Counted from the first letter of the stretch, positions 25,584-37,984 are shown. The stretch is DNA of 64,000 nt from Acanthosoma haemorrhoidale (GCA_930367205.1 OV884011.1:119533866-119597865); one strand, 5' to 3'. Translations and numbers: made by a program. Notes: generated by a model from the sequence alone, not told the origin.

Positions 25584-25945
25584 GTTGCAGCACCTAACCA
25601 ACCCAGTTTTTAACACTATGACCTCACTACCCCCCTCGCATCGATGGCAACAGACTGTTGGGGAACAATTAGGTTAAGAATTAGTATGTAAGTTAGTTTT
25701 AAGTTTGATCGAAAAGGTGAGCCCCATCACCTTTATTAGTCAGTTTAGTCCAGTCACGTATAATGTATATCATTATACTTGCTTATTCATTATATAATTT
25801 TTATAAAATAACAAAACCTGTATATAATGTAGCGATGCTACAGGGAATACAAAAATAATTTGTAAATAGATTCGCCCGAGGATCTATAATTGTGTATAAT
25901 TATCTGTAAATTTAAAGGGGCTATGAAAGAAAAAAAAATCCTTTA
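25584..25945 (+). mobile_element. J2 retrotransposon 3' end
   Basis: A tail-only J2 copy. It starts within the C-terminal coding end (GTTGCAGCACCTAACC, then CATCGATGGCAACAGACTG) and runs through the complete 3' UTR to TTTAAAGGGGCTATGAAAG and an A run. It closely follows the copy at 34258-34595. No nested insertion is present, so it serves as the empty-site reference for the interrupted copy at 13570. Confidence 0.85.
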
Positions 25946-27259
25946 GTGTAATCTGTAATACATTGGTGTCTGTATCATTGCTACAACAGATTTGGGGAGA
26001 GAAAAAAAATGTAAAGAAAGTAAATCAAATATTTTTATTTTTAACAGTTAATGACGATTTTAATTATTTTTCTGAGCTGATGAATTCAACACTAACCATT
26101 CGGTGATAGCAGAAGTCGCACAAGAGACACCAACGGATATGAAGGTAGATGAGCTGGTGGATCCTATGCCTACCTGATTAAATCCTAATTGCCCAGGCTG
26201 TGGCACTAATTGTTTCCTGATATGTTTTCAATGCCCCTGAGGTCGAACCACTCGGAAATTTCCTCTATAATCTAGAATACCGTTTCCGCAACATTACCCT
26301 CGTCTCTAATTAGACTCCCCATCTTCTCCGCGGTAGTTAGCTCTCATCTTTTCTCTGTTTACTGGGACCGCTTTTTATTGCCTTCGGCAGTGATTTCGTT
26401 TTTTTGCTTACGATTAAAAAGTCATGTTTTTCGTTTTCCTTTTGAGTGGAAATCGCAAATTAACATAAATGTTTAAACAAAATTTTCTAATCGAGGGCTT
26501 TTGATCACTAACAGAAGGGAATTATTATCACTGTTTAGGATTTGTGGATAAAACGTTACTTTTCTGTACGCCTATTCGGACGTTCGTACGTATAAATCAA
26601 TATGAGATGCAGTATTTGACCTAAATTGGCCTAACTCAGGTGCAACGCGTGATAGAGAGCTGAAGACTTTTGCAGTAACCACCATGTTTTAGACATCTCC
26701 ACTATAGTTACCGACAACTAGGCAGCATTCAAAACAATGTACTAGTTAATAACTTTCATGTTATATATATTAGGTAAAAACTATTTTTTTTTTTTGCTTC
26801 CATAATATTTTATATCACCCCTCAGAAATAATGGGTGAATACCAACCAAAATAAAAAATCTTTGAATTGGTGGTTGACTGGAATGGAACCTAATCAGTTA
26901 GGAGGTGGCCTGCTTTCTACTAGGTTTTGTTTGCTGCTGTGGTATCTCAAGAGTTTTAAAAATGAAAGGACTATCACTGAGGAGATTTCGCCTGTAATTA
27001 GTCAAGTAAAGACGGCTTCATCAATATTAGTGCCTTAGGAACATGTTGCTTGAGTATAATATTGAAATCTGCTGGTTATAAATGTTGCTAGGCCTAAAAT
27101 AAAACACAATTACGGAGCCTTCAAATAATTTTGAAACCACAATTTATAGAACCTTTCAACTTTTGGAGACAGGCAAATTTACGGGAGGCATTGTGACATG
27201 TAACCTGGTCTCAAAATAAATCTGACGAACTGTTGTACATTTTTGATCACGTTTCGATG
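25946..27259. other. Non-coding DNA, no gene seen
   Basis: About 26100-26400 is somewhat GC-richer and lacks a long frame; a regulatory role is possible but unsupported. A T run occurs near 26787. The frame at 26835-27038 has no recognised motif. Confidence 0.45.
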
Positions 27260-27560
27260 AAGGTGTTTTATCAATTCATTCTAGTTTTGATGTTATTTTT
27301 TCTCTAAAAATAATTATTTAAATAACATCAAATTTTATCTCCCTCACTTTTTTATTTCTGTTTAAAAAACAAAATGCCTACACTGCCATTTTCAAGTGCT
27401 CAGAATTTTCTGACCAGCCAGTCAGACATCGCTATCATTATTAACATTCTGAGCTGCTGAAAGCTCCTGTTGAATATAAATAAAAAAACTTAAGAGGAGA
27501 CAAAATTGGATTCGGAAAATTGAAAATAGTTAATATAAGTCCAAAAACAGCCATAGATCA
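27260..27560. repeat. Unclassified dispersed repeat R1, copy 1
   Basis: About 300 bases match 29276-29575 in the same orientation. Anchors are TATCAATT-ATTCTAG, TGTTATTTTTTCT, ATTATTTAAATAAC, GTGCTCA, AGTCAG, CATTCTGA-CTGCTGAAA and AACAGCCA. Divergence by eye is roughly one base in five, so the copies are old. I see no open frame, terminal repeats or poly(A). Polarity and class are unknown. Confidence 0.75.
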
Positions 27561-29275
27561 TCTGATTTTTACGTATTTTCAAAGAGCAGATGTAATTTAA
27601 AAATATGATTTCCTTAATTTGGTATGACCTATAATGTCCTGGTTTTTTATTAATTGGACCTAATAAATACGGAATAATTTAATAATGTATTTTCCGGCCT
27701 TCGGGTTTCTCACCGATAACCCTTGACTTGAAAAAAAAACGATGCCATTGGCTGTTATTAAATTTTCAGATAATGATAGCTCGGTGCTCTGTCATTACTT
27801 GGCCGTTACGATCTTGGTCTTATTACTGGCAGGTCAATAGTAACTCCGAAAATAGTTCCGAATTCCATCGGAGCATTTAAAAAGGAATAAGGGGAAAACT
27901 TAATAACAGGTCGTAGATTACTGGTAATTTCAGGTTTACTTTTTTATAAAGATCTAAAGTGACAAAAAAAAAAACGTTTAAATAATAATCCTTATAATTT
28001 GCATATCACACCGATAATAAAGAGGAGCCGGGAAGAGGAATGTTTGAAAAACAATATCCGGAACATTTGAAAATGATACAATTGGAATTTCCACCGATAT
28101 CAGGCGTAATGTATTTTATACATACAAAATGCATTTTAGTAATGGAATGAATTCCCTTTTTTTTTAATTGTTTTTTACTCTAAAACAACCTAATTTATTT
28201 TATTTAATAGAGTTATGCTGATATTAAACAAACAATAATGTTGTTAATGGGGCTCAATCTCTTGTATAATTTGGAAAAACTCACAAGCTACCTAAGCCTA
28301 GTTAAAATAATGAGGAGTTTTTTTACAATCATTCAATCAATTTCGAAGAAATCAATTATTATTCTTTAATTTCTTTTATGTATTGTAAAAGTACTTACCA
28401 ATGGTGATCATTAAAAAAATATTGATACATGTAATAAATTACCTGTAAAAAATATACAATGATTCGGCAATGTCTAACATTTAGTACTTTACATGGGTAA
28501 TAACAAACACGGGCTTATTGTGAATATATTATAATTGTGATCATTAGATTTTTAAATACTTTTTCTCCTCCATGTGAAAGTGAAGAAAAAATTGGTTCCT
28601 GGCTTGAACCATCACGTAGCTTTCTAATTTGACATTCATCAGAGAAAAATACCATATTAAATGTTGTGGAGGGTACTCTATTAAAACAATAGTGTGTGGT
28701 TCTTAACTTTCCCCATTCATTCAGACGTTGGACGTTAATGAAAAAAATTTATCAATCACCCGGAATCGATCTTAATGTACTTTATTTCAGTTCGATTATC
28801 AATATCTAAATGAAGGAATTAATTTTTTATCAGTTCATATACAAGTTTTATATGAAAACCGAATTTCGTACTGTAAGACACGACAGCCAGAATATTCGTA
28901 TATTCAATGTCATATGTGTTCAATTGGTTTGTTGGTTCAGATTGGTTTATTCCATTAATTGTAAAGTATAATAAAGATAAAATGCAATAAGTACTAATGG
29001 GATTACAGGCGCTTATTTACATATTTCAATTGTTCGTCTTCATAATAGATTTTGTTTAGTTATTGTATTTGTTTTAGTACAACTATTGTAATTGTAGAAG
29101 CATTATAAATAAGTTCATGAAAAAATGTTGAGTTGTATACTAGGTGAATGAGCAATCTGTATCAATGGATTACCTCCATTTTTTATCTATGATACTTAAG
29201 TCCTTGCATTATTTTATGCCATATTAGGACTATAAATTAATAATGTGTAATTCATCACAGAAATATTTGCTGAGA
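27561..29275. other. AT-rich DNA between R1 copies, no gene seen
   Basis: No gene was found. About 27690-27880 is GC-richer, with short words such as CCGAATTCCATCGGA, and could be a regulatory block. Otherwise it is unique A/T-rich sequence. Confidence 0.45.
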
Positions 29276-29575
29276 TTGTTATATCAATTTATTCTAGCTT
29301 TAATGTTATTTTTTCTATAAAAATGATTATTTAAATAACGCCCAATTTTGTCTCGTTTCATGTTTTTTATTTCTAATTTAAAAGCACTACACCGCCGTTC
29401 TCATGTGCTCAAAATAGTCGAAGTAGCAAGTCAGGCACCGCTATTATTATCAACATTCTGAACTGCTGAAAATCCTTGTGGAATATAAATATAAGCACTT
29501 AAGGGGAGACTAAGTCGGATTTCGAAAATGGGACAAAAGTTAATATAAACCCACAAACAGCCACTAAACCATAAA
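29276..29575. repeat. Unclassified dispersed repeat R1, copy 2
   Basis: Same-orientation partner of 27260-27560, about 2 kb downstream. The two copies share the order of all anchor words along their whole length. A segmental duplication or two insertions of the same non-autonomous element are equally possible. Confidence 0.75.
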
Positions 29576-29668
29576 ATGATTCTTTCTGATATGATTTTAA
29601 AAATATAACTTTATTAGTAACTGTTATAGTTTGATACAATATTTCATCTTAAGTATCTAACTGGATAG

Positions 29669-29925
29669 TTTTTTTTTTTTTTTTTTTGTTTTTTCTTAGC
29701 TCTTAAACTTTTAAAAATAGGATGTGGGAAAAATAAAGAAAAAATATTTTGGGCTAATGAGTGCCTTTCACTAAGAAGAGTCCCCCATTTGAAGGATGTA
29801 TGAGAAGGATATAGGGTGTGGAATGCCTAAAAAGGTGGATGGAATCAGGAAGGTAGTGAGAGTCTACCAAGGGTTGAGCCTAGGGTCACCTAGGCAATGG
29901 ATTGTAGTCGGCCAGGCAAAGCTTG
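29669..29925 (-). mobile_element. Family P poly(A)-tailed retroelement, reverse strand
   Basis: A T run at 29669-29687 is the poly(A) tail of a reverse-strand element. The body, from TTAGCTCTTAAACTT to about GTGAGAGTCTACC, is closely similar to 43626-43810 and more distantly to the nested insertion at 13728-14030. No intact frame was found. The 5' end is uncertain because a different coding remnant begins at about 29930. Confidence 0.75.
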
Positions 29926-29929
29926 GATA

Positions 29930-30155
29930 GTTAAAATATCGTCGGGGTATTCTCCTTAATGCTAAGAAATGTTGTGGGAATAATGTTAAATTTTCTGTTT
30001 TAAATATTAGTAAGAATCGGAGTTTTAATTATTTAGGGTCATATATTCATTCCGGTTGTTCTGTAAACTTCTTCAGCAAGAACAAAATAGAAGTTACCCT
30101 CTTCACGGGCCAACAAATATCCACCTACTTTTCTATATTTTATTAATAAATCTTC
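29930..30155 (+). pseudogene. Possible reverse transcriptase thumb-region remnant
   Basis: On the forward strand a frame reads ...GILLNAKKC... then SFNYLGSYIHSG, ending at a stop near 30154. In many LINE reverse transcriptases the region after the catalytic box has this pattern: a Gly-hydrophobic-x-hydrophobic-Asn-x-x-Lys stretch, then F-x-YLG. The match is short and the upstream catalytic box is absent, so this is a tentative call for a truncated LINE coding piece. Confidence 0.4.
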
Positions 30156-30169
30156 GGCGTTAGTATAGA

Positions 30170-30590
30170 GAGAGGGGACTAGTTAGCAAGAGCTCACAAG
30201 TGGCGCGGGCATAGCCCAGCCTCTGATCTGCCTATATAAGGCTGAAATTCTGATCATTTGAACCCGGCACTTGAAGTAAACACTGCTCTCTCTCTCACTC
30301 TCTTCACTTGCGCTTGTTGCTCTACTCGAATATCTCATAACCCGTTTTTTTCTGGACCTTTTCAGCTACACAGTTTGATATTTATTTTCCCTTGCTAGAC
30401 TGAGTGGGATTCTCCCTAAAAGAAATGCACCCTCTACGATAATAAAATCTCATTGTAAATAATGATCTCCCACTTCTTTTTGAGACAGCAGGAGATGAGA
30501 AAGGGAGCTTGGCTGAACTTTCCTGTTATGAAGACACCCATGTACTTGTAAGCATAAATTGTAATAGTTAGTAGGCTTTCTTATTTAACT
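30170..30590 (+). promoter_or_regulatory. LTR-like promoter region of a B/A-type element
   Basis: A TATA box (CCTATATAAGG, about 30231-30241) has TCATTTG about 22-24 bases downstream, a plausible initiator. Further on lie AATAAAATCTCATTG (about 30441) and a CT-rich stretch. This order (promoter, then polyadenylation signal, then the conserved internal segment at 30588-30960) resembles an LTR followed by an element body. I found no matching second LTR, no clear primer binding site and no target duplication, so LTR boundaries are not set. Confidence 0.4.
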
Positions 30591-30960
30591 ACCTCTGCAC
30601 CTCTGTTTCCCAAGCTTGCCGTGTTTTAGTCCAGCACTGTCAGACCTCAAACCTTCCTAGTGGGATTCTCTGGTTATATCTTGCTAAAACTAGCATATCC
30701 TTGGAAGGGATCTCTTCCATGCAGACGGCGATCTCCGGGGCCCTACAAAATGTACCTAATAGCGTCTCCCCCAGCGGTCCAGTCGACCTATTCGTGGTCC
30801 ACACTTGCCTTTGGGATCCGGACAGTTTTCACCTACCCTCCGATACTGAGTTTGAACTCGTGGTAATTCCAAGACCACGTAAACTACCTATAATGCCTGT
30901 AGCACTTCTCCTGAACATAGTGCACTGTCGGGTTACACTTTCTAAGATGTTATGAAATCA
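30588..30960 (+). mobile_element. Internal fragment of the B/A element family
   Basis: This matches 55406-55745 (forward) and the reverse complement of about 55856-56115. Shared anchors include GTTTTAGTCC, GCTAAAACTAGCA, CCTTTGGGATCCGGA, CCAAGACCAC, TAAACTACCTA and ATAGTGCACTGTCGGG. One forward frame (30701-30955) stays open through the shared part and reads LWDPDSFHLPSDTEFELV. Equivalent residues can be read in pieces in the other copies, so this may be eroded coding sequence. I do not recognise the protein. Confidence 0.65.
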
Positions 30961-33929
30961 GATCAATAAACAAATACGAATTAAGCTTCGTGCTGAGTAG
31001 GCCACCAGCCAAGGGCAAATACCACAGGTTTATTTATCTCTTTCTGATGCCCACTAGTCTGTGGCTGGGTCGACGAGTCCTCCCTCCGGTGAGTACCCCC
31101 GTCACCGGCATTCTTCGATTCTTCTTCTTCAGTCTTCGATAAATTGAGTTAATAATTGATGTCTAAGAATGAACTATTAAATTATACACGGTGATAAAAC
31201 TGGCAATCGATTCTGCCAATACCATTGACCTTCCATTACAAATTACTGTATATTTCCTTCAAAGTTTAATAGCTGAAACGGACAGTAGGGTATCGTACAA
31301 GTACCCTAAAAAAAAGTTAACAATAGACAAATCGAGCCGGTGAAACTAGCTCTGATTGGAGGAGAATACAAGAAGACTCGATCCATTAGTGAAGATATCA
31401 GTATTCGGCGGAGGGAGCAGACGGGGCTGATAGAGTTACCGTGTTCCAATCATAGCACGATCCAGCCCCTCCCTCTCTCAGCTCGGGGGATCAACACCTC
31501 ACTACAGAGGATTATTAGCTCCCAACAGTCCTGTCTTACCAGGGTAGGCGTCTTTAATCTTCCCAAGGATGTGTATGCTTTGAGTGCAATATCTGTCAGG
31601 CTGTCTCGACCTCAGACAGTTTTATTGTCTCCGTTTATAGCAAGCGGCGCTATTGAGAAAAATTCAGTTGGAGTATGATGCATCACGTAGTTAAGGATTT
31701 CGTTACGGCCGAGAAAACGACTGCTTTGGACACTTTTTGCAACTTAACTATTTTGGTACACCATGGTTTGTAAAATATTATTGTTTATTTATAATAACGC
31801 TATTTTTTAGATATATTCGGGGCCCTTCTTCCCGATATCATATGGGTCCTCCATTTAAATTCAATGTCTCTAGCTAGAATAGGGGAATGTGATAAGGCCA
31901 CCAATGGCTTTAAGGGTTTCTGCCTTTGAAAAAAATCGTCGTAACCTTAAAAAAACATACAAAAGAAACAGTGAAAATTACCAGGTGATGAAGACTAAGC
32001 ACAAAGGGCGGCTGGTATGACTAAGAAAGGCGATAAATGTAATTTAAAAATTGGACAGGTGAGAAGGGTGACGTGGCCAGATAGGCTTCCCCACCACTGC
32101 TGCCACAACATGAACCAGAAAAACTCGTTAAAACTAACCCTCCTTTTTTACACAGGCAACTTATCCAAGGGACTAATTAACTTGTCCATCGTTCCTCTTT
32201 CCAATTTTTTTTTGCTTTAATGAAAAACGTTGCGTTTAGGTCATTTTAAATTTATTTTTAATTAACAACTGCAAAAATAGCTTTACAGCCGGCTAATTAA
32301 AATATCGGGCATCTCAATAACATATTACTCAGGTGGACAAAGGTTACCTCGTAATTTACACAACCAAGAGTCGTGGACAATGTTTTTTAAGAGTCATACG
32401 TCTTTTTTTTAAGGTAGTCTTTTGTAAGTTCTTCCTATTTTCAAACGATTGACCCTTAAGTACAAATTGAGAGCAATTGATCCTTTTATTCTACGTCCTT
32501 CCTTTGAGGTATTCAAGGAGTGGAAAAATGACACATTTTCCATTAGATAATTTGAAGGGTCTACATTGAGGCTTTGTCTCCTGCTAACTGACATATCTTT
32601 ATAAGACTAATAGTGGAATCAGTAAGTTGAACATCAAAAACATGATGAAAATGTGTTCGCGCTGGTGAGATAGAAAGTAAGAGGTAATTAGGACACAACA
32701 ACAATTTTAATGACTAAAATATGTGAATAAAATAGCAAAGAAACGGAGTTTTTCGTAATAAAAATTTAAATAAATTATGACTTTCTTCTTTGTTAGCACA
32801 TTACTACGAAAATGGTGACGTTTACCATATATATGTATATATATTATTATTATCATTTCTATATAAATTTGGAATAAAGTATTCTTTTTTTTATTGTTGA
32901 ATACATCAAACAATATTTCGAAGTTATTGGTAACAAACAAGAAATTACCACTATTAATGCCACCTAAACAATAACGAATACATTTTTGATTGTGTCATTA
33001 TTAAAGAGGCATTACTTGTCCTGTAAATTGTATAAAAATAATTTAGACAAATACATTTAACAAATTAACATTTCACTCCATTCGAATCTTCTAGGATGAA
33101 ATTCTGGAAATCATAAAAAAGAAAAGCACAAACAAAAATATTTACAAATAATAAAAAGTACCGCAAAATTCTGGGTTCCGCTGATCCTGCAATAACAACT
33201 CCCCCTTAATTGAATTGTTTGTTTTAATTGAATTCTTTTTTTGACCATGTACATCCAATAATTCTCGAACATGCACTATTTATTATGTTTATTTTGATTT
33301 GTCACCAATGCTACAGTTGTTATATATAAAAATATTATTTTTAAAAATCATTAATCTTATTTTAACATTCACTAATAGGCACATAATACACATTATTGAT
33401 GAGATTAATAATTTTGTTTCTTAGTCAATAAGAACGAAAATATAATTTTTTATCACCAAGTAATAAATTGATTGGTGAGACTTTATTTTTTTTGTATAGG
33501 GTCGTTTTTATTTTTAGAATAGTAGAGATGGAGCATCTAACAGAACTACCATGCCTTTATGTCGGACATAGACTGAGTTAAAATTGCCTCGCAAAAAATT
33601 ATAGTTTTAATGACTTTGTGAAATTATAGCCAATTAACGTCCTAATATACAAGTATTCTACATTTTATCAACCAGTAGGCCAAGATCTTTCAATCGATAC
33701 TGAAAGAAAACAGTTTTTTTTGTTCGTTAATAATATAATATAATAATAAATAGGTAGTTGATGACCTTTGAGTATTTCCTATGTTGCTTAAGAATTCCGA
33801 TGTGAAACTACCTTTCAAAATATCATCTCTCTAATATAAAATTGGGAAGATGATTTTAACAACAGTTGTCATGCCTAATTCATTATTGTCCACTAAAGCT
33901 CTATAATATAACACATTGTAATGATTGTC
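30961..33929. other. Non-coding DNA with an unassigned GC-richer frame
   Basis: The frame at 31340-31678 (112 codons, no ATG at its start) lies in a GC-richer block and matches nothing I know. A good splice-donor-like word (CCGGTGAGTACC) occurs near 31087, with no partner exon evident. 31680-33929 is A/T-rich with short chance frames. Confidence 0.35.
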
Positions 33930-34595
33930 CCCTGCAAATTATTAAACTTAAAATAGAAAAAGTACGACAAAGGTCTTACCGGCTATCGCACTTGCTAACT
34001 TCACCTAACCTGTCGCTTCGTCTCAAATTGATGATATATAAATGTGTCCTCCGGCCAGCTCTGCTGTACGGTGCCCCGCTATTTACCCACTTGACTGACA
34101 ATACAGCCAAATGTCTCCAACACTTCCAGAATGGAATCATGCGAAAAGTGGTCCGACATACCTCTTTCGAGAGGTTGAAGAACGCTGACCTGCACCCGTT
34201 GCTTGGTGTGCCGTCGGTCGGTGAGTTCATCCGCCGGAGACACATTAAGTTTTTTGACTCGTTGCAGCACCTGACAAACCCAGTGTTTAACACTATGACC
34301 CCACCACCCCTCCCACATCGATGGCAACAGACTGTCGGGGAAAAATTAGGATAAGAATTAGTATGTAAGTTAGTTTTAAGGTTGATCAAAAAGGTGAATC
34401 ACCTTTATTAGTCAGTTTAGTCCAGTACGTATAACGTATATCATTATACTTGTTTATTTATTATATAATTTCTATAAAATAACAAAACCTGTATATAATG
34501 TAGTGATGCTACAGGAAATACAAAATAATTTGTAAATAGATTCACCTGAGGATCTATAATTATCTGGAAATTTAAAGGGGCTATGAAAAAAAATA
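33930..34595 (+). mobile_element. J2 Jockey-like LINE C-terminus and 3' UTR
   Basis: The best J2 copy. An uninterrupted frame (from about 33930 to the stop at 34352-34354) encodes about 140 residues of the post-RT C-terminal region typical of Jockey-like ORF2: KVRQRSYRLSHLL, LMIYKCVLRPALLYGAPLF, then LQHFQNGIMRKVVRHT and GVPSVGEFIRRRHIKFFDSL. It is followed by a 3' UTR of about 230 bases ending TTTAAAGGGGCTATG plus an A run. The endonuclease and RT domains are missing through 5' truncation. The lack of stops in this segment suggests a younger insertion than the other J2 copies. Confidence 0.85.
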
Positions 34596-37500
34596 AATAT
34601 TAAACATGACATTATTTACCTAATATTACTTAAGCAGGAGCCAGGATCACCCTAGGAGTGGGGTAGATGATAAGAGGTGAATGAAAAGAGTGAGGGAGGG
34701 AGTTAGAGAAGTTTGAGTGGACAGGACGTGTGAGGGTACACGGAAAAGAAAAAAAGGAAAATTTCTTGGCATGTAAGAAACATAAGACGTATTGCGACAC
34801 CTTCTGGAAGAAGCAAACGAAACGTTATAGTCGAGGAGCGTTACCTGATGCACAGACTGTAAAAGGTACATAATTAATGTAAAATATTAATATAGTTAAG
34901 ATTCCAAGTAAATATAATGTTTTCGTGCATTTTATTAATCTATTTATTGATTTGTTTATTAATTTTTAGGTCCCTTTTAATATAAAAAAAAACCAAGAAA
35001 GGTAAGAAAATGGTTAGAATATATTATTCATTTAAAGCATACTCGAAATTTTAGAAACTATTTATGTTTTCAGTAATAAATAATCCTTAATTATGTTTTT
35101 TGGAGTTGTAGATATTTTCCTAATAAACCTATTTATAAAATTTTATATTTTCAGAACTGACCGACAGGCAGACCGTTTGAAACTAGGATGAAGTTTCTGG
35201 GAAATAGCGAAACCTAAACATTTTTACGGTGATAATGTTTTTAAATTTTCCTGGAGACTCACAAGGTTTTTTGAGTGACTCCATTTGTTAAGAAATAAAA
35301 TATTTTCTGTCTCGCAGATTTATTTATTTCTACCAGAACGATTTCAACGGACCACGCCGTCATTCTCAAGGTAGAATAACTCTTATTATTATCCAACCCA
35401 GCCAGTACTGTAGTTACTATCAGCTCAAACCCTTTAGAATGACGGCACAGAACGGTTAGAAGTCAACGAAGCTGTGTATAGATAGATGTTTGTTAATATA
35501 AACACTGGACACCAGCATCACATTTGCAAGGGGGAATATATTTTCTTAACGGGGAGTCTCCAACACTCGAAGCCTATATATATTGGTTAATAATCATTAC
35601 AATGGCGGTTATCCAAGTGATGGAAGTTGAGAAGATGCTGTGCTGTGGGAACGAAGCAATAAACTGGCCGACGTCACACAGATCGATGACAATGGGCCGA
35701 AAGATTGGCCCGCGGGCATTGATGACCTGGGATTTAGAAAAAGTAAGACGGGGGAGGGGCACTAAAAAGGTAGGCTGGTTTGTTGCCTGGATAGAGATAG
35801 AGAGGGCGCTTACTTTAGGGGAGTCTGCCATTATTGCTTCTTACCACGCAATCCCATTCTCTGGGGGAGGGTGTCCATGCTCTCCTTCTTGTAAAATATC
35901 TTACATGCGTCTAGGGCTTTTTCTCTTTTCCTCCCATTCATTAAACAGATCCTGGCCGTTATCATTATTATTATTGTTATTACAGAAGGATGTAACGAAA
36001 CCACTGTTCTCTGAGGTTTGCGTCGAATCGCTAATGAGCCATACGTTCATTTGTACGTCAATACTAAATATACTAATCAAATATCTAGGACAGACCATCC
36101 GAAAATCGACTTTACAATTCTAATCGACGATGTACTACAAAAATGAAAGAGACTGCATTCTGGATGCACCAGGTTGTATATAATAGGACAAACTTGGTTT
36201 ATGACAAAAGTAAAGTCCCCCTCCCCCCACTAAAAAACAAAACATCTAGAGAAAGAAGTATTGTCTCGATCCTTTTGATGAGAGGTGCCGTTGAATTCGT
36301 AATATTCATAAATATGAATCGTTCACCAATGTAAGTAACTCAACCAACAACGTATGGAGCAAGGTAGATACTACCAAGACACCGATAAAGAATCTGGTTA
36401 ATGAATAGGTAACCTGGCGAAATTATAATATATAGATTTTAAAGTTATAGCAAACTATATGTAAAAAACAGTGTTTTATTAATAGTGATTGTATTATTTA
36501 GCTGTAACGTGATAAAGGCTTGTCATACATTTATTACTGGGTTGAAAGGAAAACCACAGTTTCTCGATGAACTAAAAGTTGGTCGGTTAGGTAGCAGAGT
36601 TGGAATACATTGCTATAAATGGATCCATCACATTTTCATAAACTGTAAACTAACTGCTAATATGCCTCAATACCAATTTCCAATGGTACTTCCGTATATA
36701 AACGTTATAGCTAATCGCTAATTTTGAATATCCAGATATCTTTTCATTGATCAACTCGAAATTACTTTATTATAATTACTTACTCGAAAATAATCAGGGA
36801 CATATAGTTTAATTAGTAATTTAATATGTTAAATGAGTTTATTTATTTTTTATCTAACAACTGCCTTAAGGTGAGGATGGTGTATGGCCAACGTCAGGCT
36901 GCAGCATTTTTAGAACAGTAAAAATAAGTAAAGAAGATCACACACATCAACAAAATGACGCTAGCATTATAGACATCCAAAAGTTATAATGACAGAGTTC
37001 TTGCTCATCACAATAATTTAGAAGACTATCCTAAATGTACGTTACTTTAAATTACAACGAGTTAATGACAGGCGGGAAACTCCTAACTGCTTTTAAATGC
37101 GCTGATGACACTGGAAATAAGGACGTGGGCCTAACGTATAGGACGTACTGAACCAGTAAATTTCTCCTAAAGACTCCTTCTTGTCATTTCGAGCCATTAG
37201 ATGCCGGCCGCAGTCACTTTAAAGGGATGAGGAAATGCCCCGCCCTCAGAGAGGAGAGGAAAGGGCAAGAGTTTAATTTGCAAGTCTAAAGGGCCACATC
37301 AGTCGCAGACAACAGCCCAACAGTTCGCTACATTTGACTGTCCATCAAACTCAGTGCTGGGGGGGGGGGATATTCGCTGTCGCATAATTCCACCCCGAGC
37401 CTGCCTCGTCGTCTTCAGGCCTAGCAAAGCACATTTGGGGTTGGAGAGGGTAAGGGTGTCATTAGGGACTGTCATCCAGCTCGTCTCTTCCTGGCCACAT

Positions 37501-37984
37501 TAACACTTCCTCCTCCTCTTAATAAAAATCTCTTTTATTCTTCCAACTCGAACTTATTTGGAAAGGCTAGCTGTTGTTTCTTTCAGAACTTCTCATAATA
37601 TGCTAAACAGCTTGGGATATGGTTTGGTGTCCCAGAAACTTCTTATTTTCTAATCGGGAAACTTAATAAATATTTATCAACCACCATGGTTTTATCCCTG
37701 AACTTTTGAAGTCACCTCAACCGTCAAAATAGCTAAACAACTACTAATAGAGGAAAATGTTATTACTATCATCAGGTAACAGGGAAAAAGTTAGTTTAAC
37801 TTTTTTTGCATCTCTGCATATAAAATCCATTCATAAGGCAACTGTACCAGTAGCTCACGAGCTAACAAAAATGTTCTACATGGACGAATATTCCCTTTGT
37901 TGTATTGTTAGTGAGGAAGAGTCCTTTAGCTATAAATATTCCACCACTATTATGTTTTCATAAATGGTATTACTTTATAAAACT
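34596..37984. other. Non-coding DNA with two GC-richer blocks
   Basis: The longest open frame of the window (35524-36123, about 199 codons, no ATG at its start) lies here but has no recognised domain. It crosses a TTATTATTATTGTTATTACAG tract that looks more like the end of an intron than coding sequence. About 35600-35830 contains a CRE-like GACGTCAC. About 37070-37510 is distinctly GC-rich, has a G run near 37360 and contains no long frame. Both blocks are candidates for regulatory DNA or old repeats. Confidence 0.35.

Noticed and set aside
31340..31678. 112-codon frame as a gene
   Set aside because: No ATG at its start, no recognised domain and no visible exon partners.
33976..34389. 137-codon reverse frame
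   Set aside because: It is antisense to the J2 C-terminal coding region, which carries recognisable residues on the forward strand.
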